Shown here piece after piece: positions 24,369 through 35,488 of a DNA stretch of 64,000 nt (its first letter is position 1; every line of letters starts with the position of its first letter). Both the position numbers and the translations under genes were made by a program. Location: assembly GCA_934631025.1 (NCBI GenBank), contig CAKTXR010000013.1, forward strand, positions 5,343 through 69,342, written 5' to 3'. The DNA comes from an uncultured Clostridia bacterium (lineage in GTDB: Bacteria > Bacillota > Clostridia > Christensenellales > Aristaeellaceae). The notes beneath the pieces are model-generated. The model worked only from the letters and a program-made list of their open reading frames with translations. It was not told the origin of the DNA and made no database searches.

Positions 24369-25394
24369 ATGAAGATGGATGATCGCAAATTCATGATTCT
24401 GCAGGCGATCATCGATGATTACATCATGACGGCCGTTCCGGTGGGATCCCGAACCATATCGCGCAAATCGGGCGTGGGCTTCTCGCCGGCCACCATCCGC
24501 AATGAGATGAGCGACCTCGAGGAGCTGGGGTATCTCGACCAGCCGCACACGTCGGCGGGGCGGATTCCCTCGGCGAAGGCCTATCGGCTGTACGTCGATC
24601 ACCTGATGAAAATGGTGGATTTGAGCAAGGAGGACACCGAACGGATACAGGATCATCTGAACAGGCGCACGGCGCAGATGGAGGAGGTCATCCGCCAGGC
24701 CGCGCAGACGCTTTCGGATGTGACGCACTATACGGCGGTGGTTTCCGCGCCCACTATGCAGGGCGTGACCATCAAGCGCATCCAGCTGGTTCCGGTGACG
24801 GAGGACAGCGCGCTGATGGTGATCGTCACCAGCGCGGGGCTTGTCAAGGAGAGGGTCATTCCCGTGCCGGACGGCGCGGAGAGCGATCAGCTCTACAGGC
24901 TCTCGAAGATGCTGACCGAGCGGCTGAGCGGCTGTACGCTCACCGAGGCCCGCGAGAAGCTGAGCGAATTGTTCAGCGATCTGGGCGAGCACCGGCAGCT
25001 GATGGGCAACGTGCTGGGCGCGCTCGACACGCAGCTGGGCGGAGACGCCAACGTGCCGTATGTCGTGGGCGGGCGGTCAAACCTGCTGCATTACCCCGAG
25101 TACAGCGACGTTGAGAAGGCCAGGAACTTCCTCGCGGTGCTGGAATCGCGCGACAAGCTCGCGCCGTTGCTCAGGAACAACGGCGTTGAATTCACGGTTC
25201 GGATCGGCCCGGAAAACAAGATGCCGGAGTTTTCGGATTGCTCGGTCATTACGGCGACCTACCGCGTCGGCAATAACACCGCCGGCACGATGGGCATCAT
25301 CGGGCCGACGCGCATGAACTACGCGCGCGTCGTCTCCGTGATGAATTACATGGGCCGGGCAATCAGCGATATGCTCTCCGGCGAGAAGGAATAG
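24369..25394 (+). CDS. hrcA: Heat-inducible transcription repressor HrcA
   Basis: The 341-residue repressor binds CIRCE and is kept active by GroE. The N-terminal winged helix shows FMILQAIIDDYIMTAVPVGS and SPATIRNEMSDLEELGYLDQ with HTSAGRIPS. The GAF-like middle and the C-terminal FTVRIGPENKMPEFSDCSVI and GTMGIIGPTRMNYARVVSVM are family signatures. The start is ATG 24369, after the CIRCE element, with GGGAG 9 nt upstream. It is the first gene of the chaperone operon. Confidence 0.96.
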   Translation: MKMDDRKFMILQAIIDDYIMTAVPVGSRTISRKSGVGFSPATIRNEMSDLEELGYLDQPHTSAGRIPSAKAYRLYVDHLMKMVDLSKEDTERIQDHLNRRTAQMEEVIRQAAQTLSDVTHYTAVVSAPTMQGVTIKRIQLVPVTEDSALMVIVTSAGLVKERVIPVPDGAESDQLYRLSKMLTERLSGCTLTEAREKLSELFSDLGEHRQLMGNVLGALDTQLGGDANVPYVVGGRSNLLHYPEYSDVEKARNFLAVLESRDKLAPLLRNNGVEFTVRIGPENKMPEFSDCSVITATYRVGNNTAGTMGIIGPTRMNYARVVSVMNYMGRAISDMLSGEKE

Positions 25395-25396
25395 AG

Positions 25397-26005
25397 GTGT
25401 GCCCATTGTCAGAGGATATAAAGAAGGAACAGGCTCCCGAGCAGGAAGCCGAGACGGCGCAGGCCGAGGAAACGGCGGCCGAAACCGAAACTCAGGAGAC
25501 GGAGCTGCCGCCCGACGAAGCGGCGGAGACGGCCGGCAAGGACGATGAGCTGGACAAGCTGCGCGCGGCTCTTCAGGATGCTGAAAAGAAGCGCGACGAA
25601 TACCTGGCGCTGGCTCAGCGCTCGCAGGCCGACTATCAGAACTTCAAGCGGCGCAACAACGCCGTGCGCACGGAAGCTTATGACGACGGTGTGCGCGAGA
25701 CGCTCACCGCGATGCTCCCCGTGCTCGACAACCTCGAGCGGGCGATTGCGGCGGCGGAATCCGATACCGACCCGCTGGTCAGCGGCGTTCAGATGACGCT
25801 TCGGCAGATGCTGGACGCGATGGGCAAGCTGGGGCTGGAGGAGGTTCCCGCGCTGGGCGAGAAGTTCGATCCGGATATCCACAACGCCGTGATGCGCGTC
25901 CAGGAGGGCGAGCCGGGCATGGTGCTGGAGGTGTTCCAGAAGGGCTATCGCGTCAAGGATCGCATGATCCGCTACGCCATGGTGAAAATCGCGGCGGAGG
26001 ATTGA
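25397..26005 (+). CDS. grpE: Nucleotide exchange factor GrpE
   Basis: The 202-residue dimeric cochaperone releases ADP from DnaK. An acidic, Glu/Thr-rich arm (residues 5-50) precedes a long coiled coil (LDKLRAALQDAEKKRDEYLA, RSQADYQNFKRRN) and the beta-wing with EKFDPDIHNAVMRVQEGEPG and GYRVKDRMIRYAMVKIA. The start is uncertain. GTG 25397 follows AGAAGGA by 6 nt, while TTG 25406 follows GAGGTG by 6 nt and would give MSEDIKKEQ. Neither changes the fold. It begins 2 nt after hrcA. Confidence 0.95.
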   Translation: MCPLSEDIKKEQAPEQEAETAQAEETAAETETQETELPPDEAAETAGKDDELDKLRAALQDAEKKRDEYLALAQRSQADYQNFKRRNNAVRTEAYDDGVRETLTAMLPVLDNLERAIAAAESDTDPLVSGVQMTLRQMLDAMGKLGLEEVPALGEKFDPDIHNAVMRVQEGEPGMVLEVFQKGYRVKDRMIRYAMVKIAAED

Positions 26006-26064
26006 AGGGAACGCGTCGTGCGGTTCGTGCGGCGGCTCCCGAAAAGGGCGAAATTGAGGATTAA

Positions 26065-27927
<1,863 letters not shown>

Positions 27928-28079
27928 TCGATTCAATCCGCTCTCCGGACGCGGCGCAGGGGCTGCGTCCGGAGAATGACAAAACGAATAAGCGGCGCGC
28001 ATATCGGGAGGGTTCGTGCGGGGGAAAGCCGCGCGGAGCTTTCCGATTTGGCGTGCAGAGCGGATGAGGTGGAAAAACT

Positions 28080-29228
28080 TTGGCAACGAAACGCGATTAT
28101 TATGAGGTGCTGGGCGTCTCCAAGACGGCCACTGCCGAGGAAATCAAAAAGGCCTATCGCCAGCTCGCCAAAAAGCTGCACCCCGACGTCAACCCGGGCG
28201 ATAAGGAAGCCGAGGCCAAGTTCAAAGAGGTCAACGAGGCCTATGAGGTGCTCTCGGACGACCAGAAGCGCGCCCGCTATGATCAGTTCGGCCACGAGGA
28301 TCCGACGGCCGGCGGCGGCTATGGCGGCGGCAGCGGTTTCGGGGGCTTCGGCGGCTTTGACGCGAGCGGCTTCGGCGATATATTCAGCGAGTTTTTCGGC
28401 GGCGGCAGCAGCGCGTCGGGCGGCGCGCGCCGTCAGGGGCCGATGCAGGGCAGCGATCTGCGCTATGATCTGACGCTCACCTTCGAGGAGGCGGCCAAGG
28501 GCTGCACCAAGGACATGAACGTCGTGCGCGACGAGACCTGCCCGACCTGCGGCGGCACGGGCGCGAAGGCGGGCACCAGTCCGGTCACCTGCCCGAAGTG
28601 CCACGGCAGCGGCCAGGTCGTCATGACGCAGCAGACCATGCTGGGCGCGATGCGCGTCTCGCGCGTCTGCCCGGACTGCCACGGCGAGGGCAAGATCATC
28701 AAGGATCCCTGCCCGAAGTGTTCGGGGCGCGGCAAGGTGCGCACGACCAAGCGCATCACGCTGAAGGTGCCGGCGGGCATCGACAACGGTCAGATCATCA
28801 CCATGCGCGGTCAGGGCGAGCCGGGCGAACACGGCGGCCCCGCGGGCGATCTGCAGGTGTTTGTGACGGTGCGGCCGCACAAGTACTTCCGCCGCAAGGA
28901 CAACGATCTGTACTGCGACGTGCCGATCAGCTTTGTGCAGGCGGCGCTGGGCAGCGAGATCGATGTGCCCACGCTGGACGCGCCGGTCAAGTATACGGTG
29001 CCCGAGGGCACGCAGCCGGGCACGGTGTTCCGCATCAAGGGCGCGGGCATTCCGAACGTCCATGGCGGTGCGAAGGGCGATCTGTATGTGACCATGGAGG
29101 TCGAGGTGCCGCGCAAGCTGAACGAGAAGCAGAAGGACATTCTGCGCCAGTTCGACGAAAGCACGACCGGCCGCGAGTACGAGAAGAAGAAGTCCTTCTT
29201 CGATCGCATGAAGAGCGCCTTCAATTAA
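28080..29228 (+). CDS. dnaJ: Molecular chaperone DnaJ (Hsp40)
   Basis: The 382-residue cochaperone starts with a TTG codon behind GAGGTGG. The J domain (1-70) has the HPD triad in [12 protein letters not shown] Gly/Phe-rich stretch (75-125) and four zinc-binding repeats follow: [24 protein letters not shown] and CPKCSGRG. The C-terminal substrate domains contain [20 protein letters not shown]. It stimulates DnaK ATP hydrolysis. It closes the heat-shock operon at the terminator 29238-29265, 152 bp after dnaK. Confidence 0.97.
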   Translation: MATKRDYYEVLGVSKTATAEEIKKAYRQLAKKLHPDVNPGDKEAEAKFKEVNEAYEVLSDDQKRARYDQFGHEDPTAGGGYGGGSGFGGFGGFDASGFGDIFSEFFGGGSSASGGARRQGPMQGSDLRYDLTLTFEEAAKGCTKDMNVVRDETCPTCGGTGAKAGTSPVTCPKCHGSGQVVMTQQTMLGAMRVSRVCPDCHGEGKIIKDPCPKCSGRGKVRTTKRITLKVPAGIDNGQIITMRGQGEPGEHGGPAGDLQVFVTVRPHKYFRRKDNDLYCDVPISFVQAALGSEIDVPTLDAPVKYTVPEGTQPGTVFRIKGAGIPNVHGGAKGDLYVTMEVEVPRKLNEKQKDILRQFDESTTGREYEKKKSFFDRMKSAFN

Positions 29229-29237
29229 ATACATATA

Positions 29238-29265
29238 AGCCGTTTCTGTTTGGAAGCGGCTTTTT
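29238..29265 (+). terminator. Terminator of the heat-shock operon
   Basis: AGCCGTTTC pairs with GAAGCGGCT around TGTTTG and is followed by TTTTT. Confidence 0.88.
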
Positions 29266-29381
29266 GCGTATGGTGAATGTGGCGTTACTGTCGCTCCGCC
29301 CCAAAAAAACAATACTTCGCTTTTCGCTGTGCTGCGCGTGTGTTACAATAGGCTTGACAACACAGCAGGAGGAAATACATC

Positions 29382-30467
29382 ATGCCTGATATGAAGCTGG
29401 GTCTTGGCTTATATCGCGATATGCTGACGCGCGATAACTTTCGCTTTGCCAGACAGTGCGGCTGCACGCATCTGATCATTCATCTGGCAAAGTATTATAC
29501 GGGTGGGGACAAGAATATCGTTACGGCGACTGACGAAAACACAAACTATGGCGAGGCCTCTGCGGACGATCCGATATGGTCGATGGAGAGCCTGCTTGCG
29601 CTCAAAAAGATGGCGCATGAGGAAGGCCTCGAAATCTACGGCATAGAAAATTTCGATCCGGCGGACTGGTATGATGTGCTGCTGGACGGCTCTGAGCGTG
29701 CTCGCCAGATGGAGAAACTCAAGTCAATCATCACCTGCTGCGGACGGGCCGGCATAAAGGCGTTCGGCTATAATTTCAGTTTGGCCGGCGTGTGGGGGCA
29801 TCAGAAGCGGACGGCGGCGCGTGGCGGAGCGGTGAGCACCTGCTTTGACGAAAAAGCGATTGACGTGAGCAGCCCGATCCCGAACGGACAGGTGTGGAAC
29901 ATGACATACGCCCCGTGGGATGGCGGCTTCGTCAAGGCGCCGACCAACGAGGAATACTGGCAGAGGCTCGGCCGCTTCCTGGACGAGATCCTGCCCGTGG
30001 CACAGGAGGCCGGCATAGAGATGGCACTGCACCCGGACGATCCGCCTTACGAAAATCTGCGCGGCGTGCCGCGGCTGGTCTATCGTCCCGATCAGTATCA
30101 GAAGGTGATTGATCTCAATCCCAATCCGGCCAACAAGCTGGAATTCTGCATGGGCAGCATTCAGGAGATGAAGGACGGCAATCTGTACGACGCCATCGAG
30201 CAGTACGGCGCACAGAAGCGTATAAGCTATGTGCACTTCCGCAATGTGCGCGGCAAGATCCCGTGTTATGACGAGGTGTTTCTGGATGAGGGCGATATCG
30301 ATATGCTGCGCGCGCTGTCGCAGTTCAAGCGGCTTGGCTTTGATGGCGTGCTGATCCCCGATCACACGCCTCTCATGACCTGCGGCGCGTCCTGGCACGC
30401 CGGAATGGCTTATGCGCTGGGCTATATGCGCGCGGCTTTTCAGATGATCGACAAGGGTCTGCTGTAA
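29382..30467 (+). CDS. uxuA: Mannonate dehydratase
   Basis: The 361-residue TIM-barrel enzyme converts D-mannonate to 2-keto-3-deoxygluconate. Signatures include GYNFSLAGVWGH, MALHPDDPPYENLRGVPRLV with metal-binding His, FCMGSIQEM (Cys ligand region), SYVHFRNVRG and LIPDHTPLM. The length is at the low end for UxuA but complete. AGGAGG precedes the start. Spacing to the downstream dehydrogenase and RraA-family genes is 12-13 bp, so the three form one operon. Codon use is less GC-biased than neighbouring genes, with more TTT, GAT and TAT. That could mean later acquisition. Confidence 0.92.
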   Translation: MPDMKLGLGLYRDMLTRDNFRFARQCGCTHLIIHLAKYYTGGDKNIVTATDENTNYGEASADDPIWSMESLLALKKMAHEEGLEIYGIENFDPADWYDVLLDGSERARQMEKLKSIITCCGRAGIKAFGYNFSLAGVWGHQKRTAARGGAVSTCFDEKAIDVSSPIPNGQVWNMTYAPWDGGFVKAPTNEEYWQRLGRFLDEILPVAQEAGIEMALHPDDPPYENLRGVPRLVYRPDQYQKVIDLNPNPANKLEFCMGSIQEMKDGNLYDAIEQYGAQKRISYVHFRNVRGKIPCYDEVFLDEGDIDMLRALSQFKRLGFDGVLIPDHTPLMTCGASWHAGMAYALGYMRAAFQMIDKGLL

Positions 30468-30479
30468 GGAGGATTGACT

Positions 30480-31250
30480 ATGGAAATGTCTTTGAAGGGT
30501 GCCTTTGGAATGGAAGGCAAAACTGTTCTGATTACCGGTGGAGGCAGCGGACTCGGCTTTGCCATGGCACAGTGCTTTGTGGCGGCGGGTGCGCGCGCTG
30601 TGATTGTCGGCCGACGCGAGGATGTATTGAAGGAGGCCTGCGCAAAGCTGGGCGAGCGTGCGCAGTACCGCACATTTGACGTGACGGAATTTGACCATAT
30701 TCCGGATTTTGTTGCACAGATAGAGCACGAGATCGCGCCCGTCGATGTGCTCATCAACAATGCGGGTCGCCATTGCAAGAAGCCTGTGAGCGATGTGACG
30801 CTGGACGATATGCGCGCCGTGTTCGATGTGCATATACTGGCCTCCCACGCCTTTTCCAAGGCAGTGCTGCCTGGCATGATTGAGCGGCATGACGGCAGCA
30901 TACTGTTCATCTCGTCCATGTCGGCCTATCTGGGCATGACGCAGGTTGCGGCTTACTCGGCGGCTAAGACGGCTGTGCTGGGCATGACGCGTTCCTATGC
31001 GGGTGAAGTTTCACAATACGGCGTGCGCGTCAATGCGATCGCTCCCGGCTTTATTGATACGCCGATGTTCCGCAAGGCGACCGATGCCGATCCGGCACGT
31101 CAGAAAAAGATCCTCGGACATACGCCCATGGAGCGCTATGGCGAGCCGCTCGATGTGGGCTGGGCTGCAGTGTATCTTGCGTCTCCGGCGGCAAAATTCG
31201 TGACCGGCGTATGCCTGCCCGTCGACGGCGGCTGCTGCATAGGCTTCTGA
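30480..31250 (+). CDS. Short-chain dehydrogenase, probable D-mannonate (fructuronate) oxidoreductase
   Basis: This 256-residue SDR has the dinucleotide motif TGGGSGLG (from Thr19), INNAG, catalytic Ser146, and Tyr159/Lys163 in YSAAK. The ending VTGVCLPVDGGCCIGF is typical of the family. Between uxuA and an RraA-family gene it most likely reduces fructuronate to mannonate, a role usually taken by the unrelated UxuB, which is absent here. ATG 30480 is 8 nt from AAGGAGG; a TTG two codons upstream is less likely. The substrate is inferred from context only. Confidence 0.85.
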   Translation: MEMSLKGAFGMEGKTVLITGGGSGLGFAMAQCFVAAGARAVIVGRREDVLKEACAKLGERAQYRTFDVTEFDHIPDFVAQIEHEIAPVDVLINNAGRHCKKPVSDVTLDDMRAVFDVHILASHAFSKAVLPGMIERHDGSILFISSMSAYLGMTQVAAYSAAKTAVLGMTRSYAGEVSQYGVRVNAIAPGFIDTPMFRKATDADPARQKKILGHTPMERYGEPLDVGWAAVYLASPAAKFVTGVCLPVDGGCCIGF

Positions 31251-31263
31251 GGAGGGTAAGACC

Positions 31264-31962
31264 ATGATGTGGAAAGACGATAACGAGATGTTTTCCCTAA
31301 TGAAGGAAAAGCTGTATACGCCGGTTGTCGGCGATATTCTGGATCAGATGGGCTATTCGCATCAGTTCCTGCCAGCCTCCATAAGGCCGCTGGTTTCACA
31401 GGTACCAGCCGAGCTGATCGCCGAAAAGCGCGATAACTGGACGACACTGGCTGGTTATGCTTGTACAATTCTGGAAAACGACGTGTATGGCATGCCGAAA
31501 AAGCCGTTCGGCTATATGACTGAGGCACTCGACCAGCTCAAGCCCAATGAAATTTATATTGCAACAGGTGCTCATCACAGCGCACTCTGGGGCGAACTGC
31601 TGACGGCCAGCGCCAGGGCACGCGGCGCGGTCGGCGCTGTGCTGGACGGCTATACGCGTGATACAAAGGCCGTGCTGGAACAGAATTTCCCGGTCTTCTG
31701 CACGGGTACATGGGCACAGGATTCTTCGATACGCACCTACGTCTTTGATTATCGCTGCGATATAGAAATCGGTCAGGTGACTGTGCATGACGGCGACGTC
31801 GTTTTCGGCGATGTTGATGGCGTCTTGATTATCCCGCGTGCCATTGCGCTGGAGGTCATCGAGAAGGCTCTTGAAAAGGCGGCAACGGAAAAGACCATGC
31901 GGCAGGCTATAGAGAATGGCATGCTGGTCACTGAGGCTTTTGAAAAATTCGGTGTTCTGTGA
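31264..31962 (+). CDS. RraA-family protein (HMG/4-hydroxy-2-oxoacid aldolase-like)
   Basis: The 232-residue protein has the RraA/HMG aldolase signature: WGELLTASARARGAVGAVLD followed by GYTRD, which carries the catalytic Arg-Asp. YTPVVGDILDQMG and a C-terminal VHDGDVVFGDVDGVLIIP are also typical. Family members either cleave 4-hydroxy-4-methyl-2-oxoglutarate-type acids to pyruvate, or decarboxylate, or inhibit RNase E. In a mannonate operon an aldolase role on a hexuronate-derived 2-keto acid is the simplest reading. GAGGAGG precedes the start. Its operon ends at a terminator 4 bp after the stop. Confidence 0.82.
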   Translation: MMWKDDNEMFSLMKEKLYTPVVGDILDQMGYSHQFLPASIRPLVSQVPAELIAEKRDNWTTLAGYACTILENDVYGMPKKPFGYMTEALDQLKPNEIYIATGAHHSALWGELLTASARARGAVGAVLDGYTRDTKAVLEQNFPVFCTGTWAQDSSIRTYVFDYRCDIEIGQVTVHDGDVVFGDVDGVLIIPRAIALEVIEKALEKAATEKTMRQAIENGMLVTEAFEKFGVL

Positions 31963-31966
31963 CATG

Positions 31967-31998
31967 GAGCTCGCTCGAATATATCGGGCGGGCTTTTT
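31967..31998 (+). terminator. Terminator of the uxuA operon
   Basis: GAGCTCGCTCGA and CGGGCGGGCT pair (with some mismatches) around ATATAT and are followed by TTTTT. Confidence 0.75.
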
Positions 31999-32031
31999 GC
32001 TGTCCAGTTCGGGCGGTTAACGCAATCCGTC

Positions 32032-32060
32032 TTGCGTGTGGGGGGCATTCTGTGCTATAA
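32032..32060 (+). promoter_or_regulatory. Promoter of prmA
   Basis: TTGCGT (32032-32037) and an extended -10, TGCTATAAT (TATAAT 32055-32060), are 17 bp apart. Confidence 0.8.
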
Positions 32061-32100
32061 TCTTTGAATCATTGAAATATAAGAGAAGGCGGGAACGATT

Positions 32101-33054
32101 ATGGATTGGATCAGCATGACGGTGCGCACCACCACCGAGGGCGCGGAGGCCGTCTCGGCCATGTTCATGGAACTGGGCATCATGGGCGCGATGATCGAGG
32201 ACAAGGCCGATGTGGCCGTCAATCAGCGGCCCTCCGGCTTCTGGGACATCCTCGGCGACGAAATCGCTGCGCGCATGGAGGACGACGTCAAGGTGACCGT
32301 CTACATCGCCGCCGACGAGCGCGCGCAGGACATCGTGGCGCACGTCCGGCAGGAGCTGAATCGCCTTTCGTGCATGGATCTGGGCTTCGACGCCGGCAAG
32401 CTGTCCCTCGAGGTCGGCAGCGTGGACGATGAGGACTGGGCGGAAAACTGGAAGAGCCGCTATAAGCCCTTCCGGCTGGGCCGGCACTTCGTCGTCAAGC
32501 CCACATGGGAGCATTTTGACGCCGAGCCGGAGGACAAAATCATCGAAATCGATCCCGGCATGGCGTTTGGCAGCGGTACGCACGAGACGACCGGTATGTG
32601 CGTCGCGCTGCTCGAGGAAAACGTGAAAAGCGGCATGACCGTCATCGACGTGGGTACCGGCACGGGCATACTGGCCATCGCCGCGGCGAAAATGGGCGCG
32701 CGGGACGTGCTGGCCACCGATCTCGATCCCATGGCGACGCGCGTGGCGACCGAGAACGTCGCGCTCAATCACCTGAGCGATACCGTGCGCACGGCCTGCG
32801 GCGATCTGCTCGAATCGGTCGACGAGACTGCCGACATTGTCGTGGCCAATATCATCGCCGATGTGATCTGCATGATGGCTGCGCCTGTGCGCAAACACAT
32901 CGTGCCCGGCGGCCTGTTCATCTGCTCCGGCATTGCCCGCGAGCGCAAGGAAGAGGTGCTCTCCGCGCTGAACGCGGCGGGCTACACTGATCTCGACATC
33001 CGCGATAAGGGTGAATGGACGGCCATCGCCGCCCGCCGCGACACGCTGGCCTGA
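32101..33054 (+). CDS. prmA: Ribosomal protein L11 methyltransferase
   Basis: The 317-residue enzyme trimethylates ribosomal protein L11. The N-terminal domain binds L11. The SAM-binding core has IEIDPGMAFGSGTHETTGMC, VIDVGTGTGILAIAAAKMGA and the NIIADVICMMA catalytic loop. It lies in the classic order prmA-rsmE-mtaB-HIT, although a 370-bp repeat-filled gap separates it from rsmE here. GGCGGG is the likely ribosome site. Confidence 0.95.
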   Translation: MDWISMTVRTTTEGAEAVSAMFMELGIMGAMIEDKADVAVNQRPSGFWDILGDEIAARMEDDVKVTVYIAADERAQDIVAHVRQELNRLSCMDLGFDAGKLSLEVGSVDDEDWAENWKSRYKPFRLGRHFVVKPTWEHFDAEPEDKIIEIDPGMAFGSGTHETTGMCVALLEENVKSGMTVIDVGTGTGILAIAAAKMGARDVLATDLDPMATRVATENVALNHLSDTVRTACGDLLESVDETADIVVANIIADVICMMAAPVRKHIVPGGLFICSGIARERKEEVLSALNAAGYTDLDIRDKGEWTAIAARRDTLA

Positions 33055-33099
33055 CCATTGGCGGCGGGGAGCTGCCCGTGGTGCATTGGCCTGCCAAAT

Positions 33100-33300
33100 T
33101 CGCGCTATAACCAGCCGTTTCAGCGCAAAGCCTGCCCGCCGACTGTTTTGCAACGCGTCGCATGACGAATCTGCGCGCGTGAATGCGGCGTGGAGCCTGC
33201 CCGCTGAGCGTTTTGCGGTGCATCGCCATTACGAATCCGCACAGGAACCATTGCGCCGAGCCAGCCGTTTCAGCGTGCTTGCCGACCGGCTCGCGGCGCA
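33100..33300 (+). repeat. Degenerate tandem repeat between prmA and rsmE, period about 65 bp
   Basis: AGCCTGCCCGCCGA (33129) recurs as AGCCTGCCCGCTGA at 33194, each followed by CGTTTTGC or CTGTTTTGC and a TACGAATC or GACGAATC block. CCAGCCGTTTCAGCG occurs at 33111 and again at 33261, exactly 150 bp apart. The stretch from 33055 to 33423 has no recognisable gene. The repeat pattern resembles that at 40511-40769 in style but not clearly in sequence. Confidence 0.55.
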
Positions 33301-33423
33301 TCAATATAGAACGAACACTCCGCGCCGCCGGAAGCCCTGACTGGGCGCAGGCGGCCTGACACTGAGACTTATGCGGCGCACCGCGGTTTATGCCGTGCGG
33401 CGCGTTATCGGAGGAGACGCAAC

Positions 33424-34158
33424 GTGCATCGATTTATCGTCAAGGCGGCGCTCAGCGCGGGCGCGTTCATTGATTTTCCCGCGGAGGAGGCGGCGCACGC
33501 CTTTAAGGTGCTGCGTCTGCGCGCGGGGGAGGCCGTTGAAGTGTCCGACGGCGAGGGCGCGCTGTTTGCCGCCGAGCTGACCGACGTGAGCCGCGAAATC
33601 GTGCGCGCGCGCCTGACCGAGCGGCTCGATTCGAAGGAGCCGCCTGTGTCGCTCACGCTCTACATGGGCTATCCCAAGGCGGAAAAGCTCGAGCTGATCG
33701 TGCAGAAGCTCACCGAGCTGGGCGCAGGCCGCATCGTGCCGGTGATCATGGCGCGTTCCGTGGCGCGGCCCGACGCGAAGGACAGCGCAAAGAAGCGCGA
33801 GCGGTTGGAGCGCATCGCCCTTGAAGCCGCCAAGCAGTGCGGCCGCGGGCACGTGCCGGAAATCGCCGCCCCGATGAGCTGGAAACAGGCGACGGCCGAC
33901 ATGGCGGAGCGCAAGTTGATGCTCGTGCCGTGGGAGGACGCGCGCGGCACGACGCTGGGCGGCGTTCACGAAGCGCGCTCCGGCGAAACGGATATCGGCC
34001 TGCTCATCGGGCCGGAGGGCGGCATCAGCGCGGAGGAGATCGAGGACGCGGCGCGTTCGGGCGCTGTGCCGGTCACGCTCGGCCCGCGGATACTGCGCGC
34101 CGAGACGGCGGCCATCGCGTCGGCGGCGGTCGTCATGGCACTCTGGGGCGACGTGTGA
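33424..34158 (+). CDS. rsmE: 16S rRNA m3U1498 methyltransferase
   Basis: The 244-residue SPOUT-class enzyme methylates U1498 of 16S rRNA. The N-terminal PUA-like part includes EEAAHAFKVLRLRAGEAVEV. The knotted SAM domain has TLYMGYPKAEKLELIVQKLT, ELGAGRIVP, ALEAAKQCGRG, LLIGPEGGISAEEIEDA and LGPRILRAETAA. It uses a GTG start with GGAGGAG upstream. mtaB follows 33 bp later. Confidence 0.95.
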   Translation: MHRFIVKAALSAGAFIDFPAEEAAHAFKVLRLRAGEAVEVSDGEGALFAAELTDVSREIVRARLTERLDSKEPPVSLTLYMGYPKAEKLELIVQKLTELGAGRIVPVIMARSVARPDAKDSAKKRERLERIALEAAKQCGRGHVPEIAAPMSWKQATADMAERKLMLVPWEDARGTTLGGVHEARSGETDIGLLIGPEGGISAEEIEDAARSGAVPVTLGPRILRAETAAIASAAVVMALWGDV

Positions 34159-34191
34159 CGGCGACAGGAAACAGATAAAGGAAGAAAGCAC

Positions 34192-35469
34192 ATGAAAACA
34201 ATCGCGGTTCATACGCTGGGCTGCAAGGTCAATCAATACGACACCGAGGCCATGCTGGAGCTGTTCGAGCGTGCCGGCTATCAGAGCGTGCCCTTCGAGG
34301 GCGAGGCCGACGTGTATCTGGTCAACACCTGCACGGTCACCGGCACGGGCGATCAGAAGTCGCTCAAGCTGATCCGGCGGCTCTCGCGTGAGCATCCCCT
34401 GTCGGATATTATCGTGGCAGGGTGCCTTGCGCAGCGGGACGCTCAGCGCGTGTCGCTGCCGGGCGTGCGGCTGGTCGTGGGCAGCCGGCGGCGCGGCGAG
34501 GTGGTCGAGCTGCTCGAAAGGGCGCAGCGCGAGAACATCTGCCTTACGGCGGTGGAGGACTTGAAGGGCGCGCCGTTTGAGTATCTTCAGGTCACGCGGC
34601 ACGAGGGCAGGACCCGCGCCGTGATGAAGATCCAGGAGGGCTGCGACCGCTGGTGCAGCTATTGCATCATCCCCAGCGTGCGCGGGCCGATCCGCTCGAT
34701 GCCGCTGGCGGACGTGAAGGCCGAGGCGAAGCGGCTGGCCGGCGCGGGCTATGTCGAGCTGGTGCTCACGGGCATTCATCTGGCCAGCTATGGGCGGGAG
34801 AGCGGGGAGAGCCTGATCGACGCGATCCGCGCCGTTCACGATACGCCGGGCGTGCTGCGCGTGCGGCTTGGCTCGCTCGAGCCGCTGGTCGTGACCGATG
34901 AGTTCTGCCGGGCGCTGCGCGACATGCCCAGAGTCTGCCCACAGTTTCATCTGGCGCTTCAGTCGGGCTGCGACAGCGTGCTGAAGCGCATGAAGCGGCG
35001 CTATACGACGGACGAGTATCGCAGGGCCGCCGAGATGCTGCGCGCCGCCTGCCCGAACTGCGCGCTGACCACCGATGTGCTGACCGGCTTCCCCGGCGAG
35101 ACGGACGAGGAAGCGCGTCAGACGCTGGCCTTCGTCGAGGAGATCGGCTTTGCGCGGATCCACGTTTTCCCGTATTCCCGCCGCGCCGGAACGCTGGCCG
35201 ACAAGATGCCCGATCAGGTTCCGCAAAAAATTAAGCATGAAAGAGCGGCCGAATTGATCGATTTGGGGAACAAATTGGAAGAGAAATACGCCAAAGAGAT
35301 GATCGGCACGGTTGAGGACGTGCTCTTCGAGACCGAGGAGGACGGGCTGTGCGAGGGCTATACGCCCCGCTATGTGCGCGTGCGCGCGGACGGACGGCCC
35401 GGCAGCGTTCAGAAGGTGCTGATCACATCCACAGAGGGCGCGCTGGCTGTGGGGCGTGTCGTTGAGTAG
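34192..35469 (+). CDS. mtaB: tRNA t6A37 methylthiotransferase MtaB
   Basis: The 425-residue radical-SAM enzyme adds a methylthio group to t6A37 in tRNAs reading ANN codons. The UPF0004 domain supplies three cluster cysteines (GCKVNQ, NTCTVT, GCLAQ). The radical-SAM triad is CDRWCSYC, followed by IIPSVRGPIRS. A TRAM domain starts near residue 370. AAGGAAGAAAG is the ribosome site. Operon position between rsmE and the HIT gene is typical of Firmicutes. Confidence 0.95.
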   Translation: MKTIAVHTLGCKVNQYDTEAMLELFERAGYQSVPFEGEADVYLVNTCTVTGTGDQKSLKLIRRLSREHPLSDIIVAGCLAQRDAQRVSLPGVRLVVGSRRRGEVVELLERAQRENICLTAVEDLKGAPFEYLQVTRHEGRTRAVMKIQEGCDRWCSYCIIPSVRGPIRSMPLADVKAEAKRLAGAGYVELVLTGIHLASYGRESGESLIDAIRAVHDTPGVLRVRLGSLEPLVVTDEFCRALRDMPRVCPQFHLALQSGCDSVLKRMKRRYTTDEYRRAAEMLRAACPNCALTTDVLTGFPGETDEEARQTLAFVEEIGFARIHVFPYSRRAGTLADKMPDQVPQKIKHERAAELIDLGNKLEEKYAKEMIGTVEDVLFETEEDGLCEGYTPRYVRVRADGRPGSVQKVLITSTEGALAVGRVVE

Positions 35470-35488
35470 AAAGGAGCGAATGATTCCC

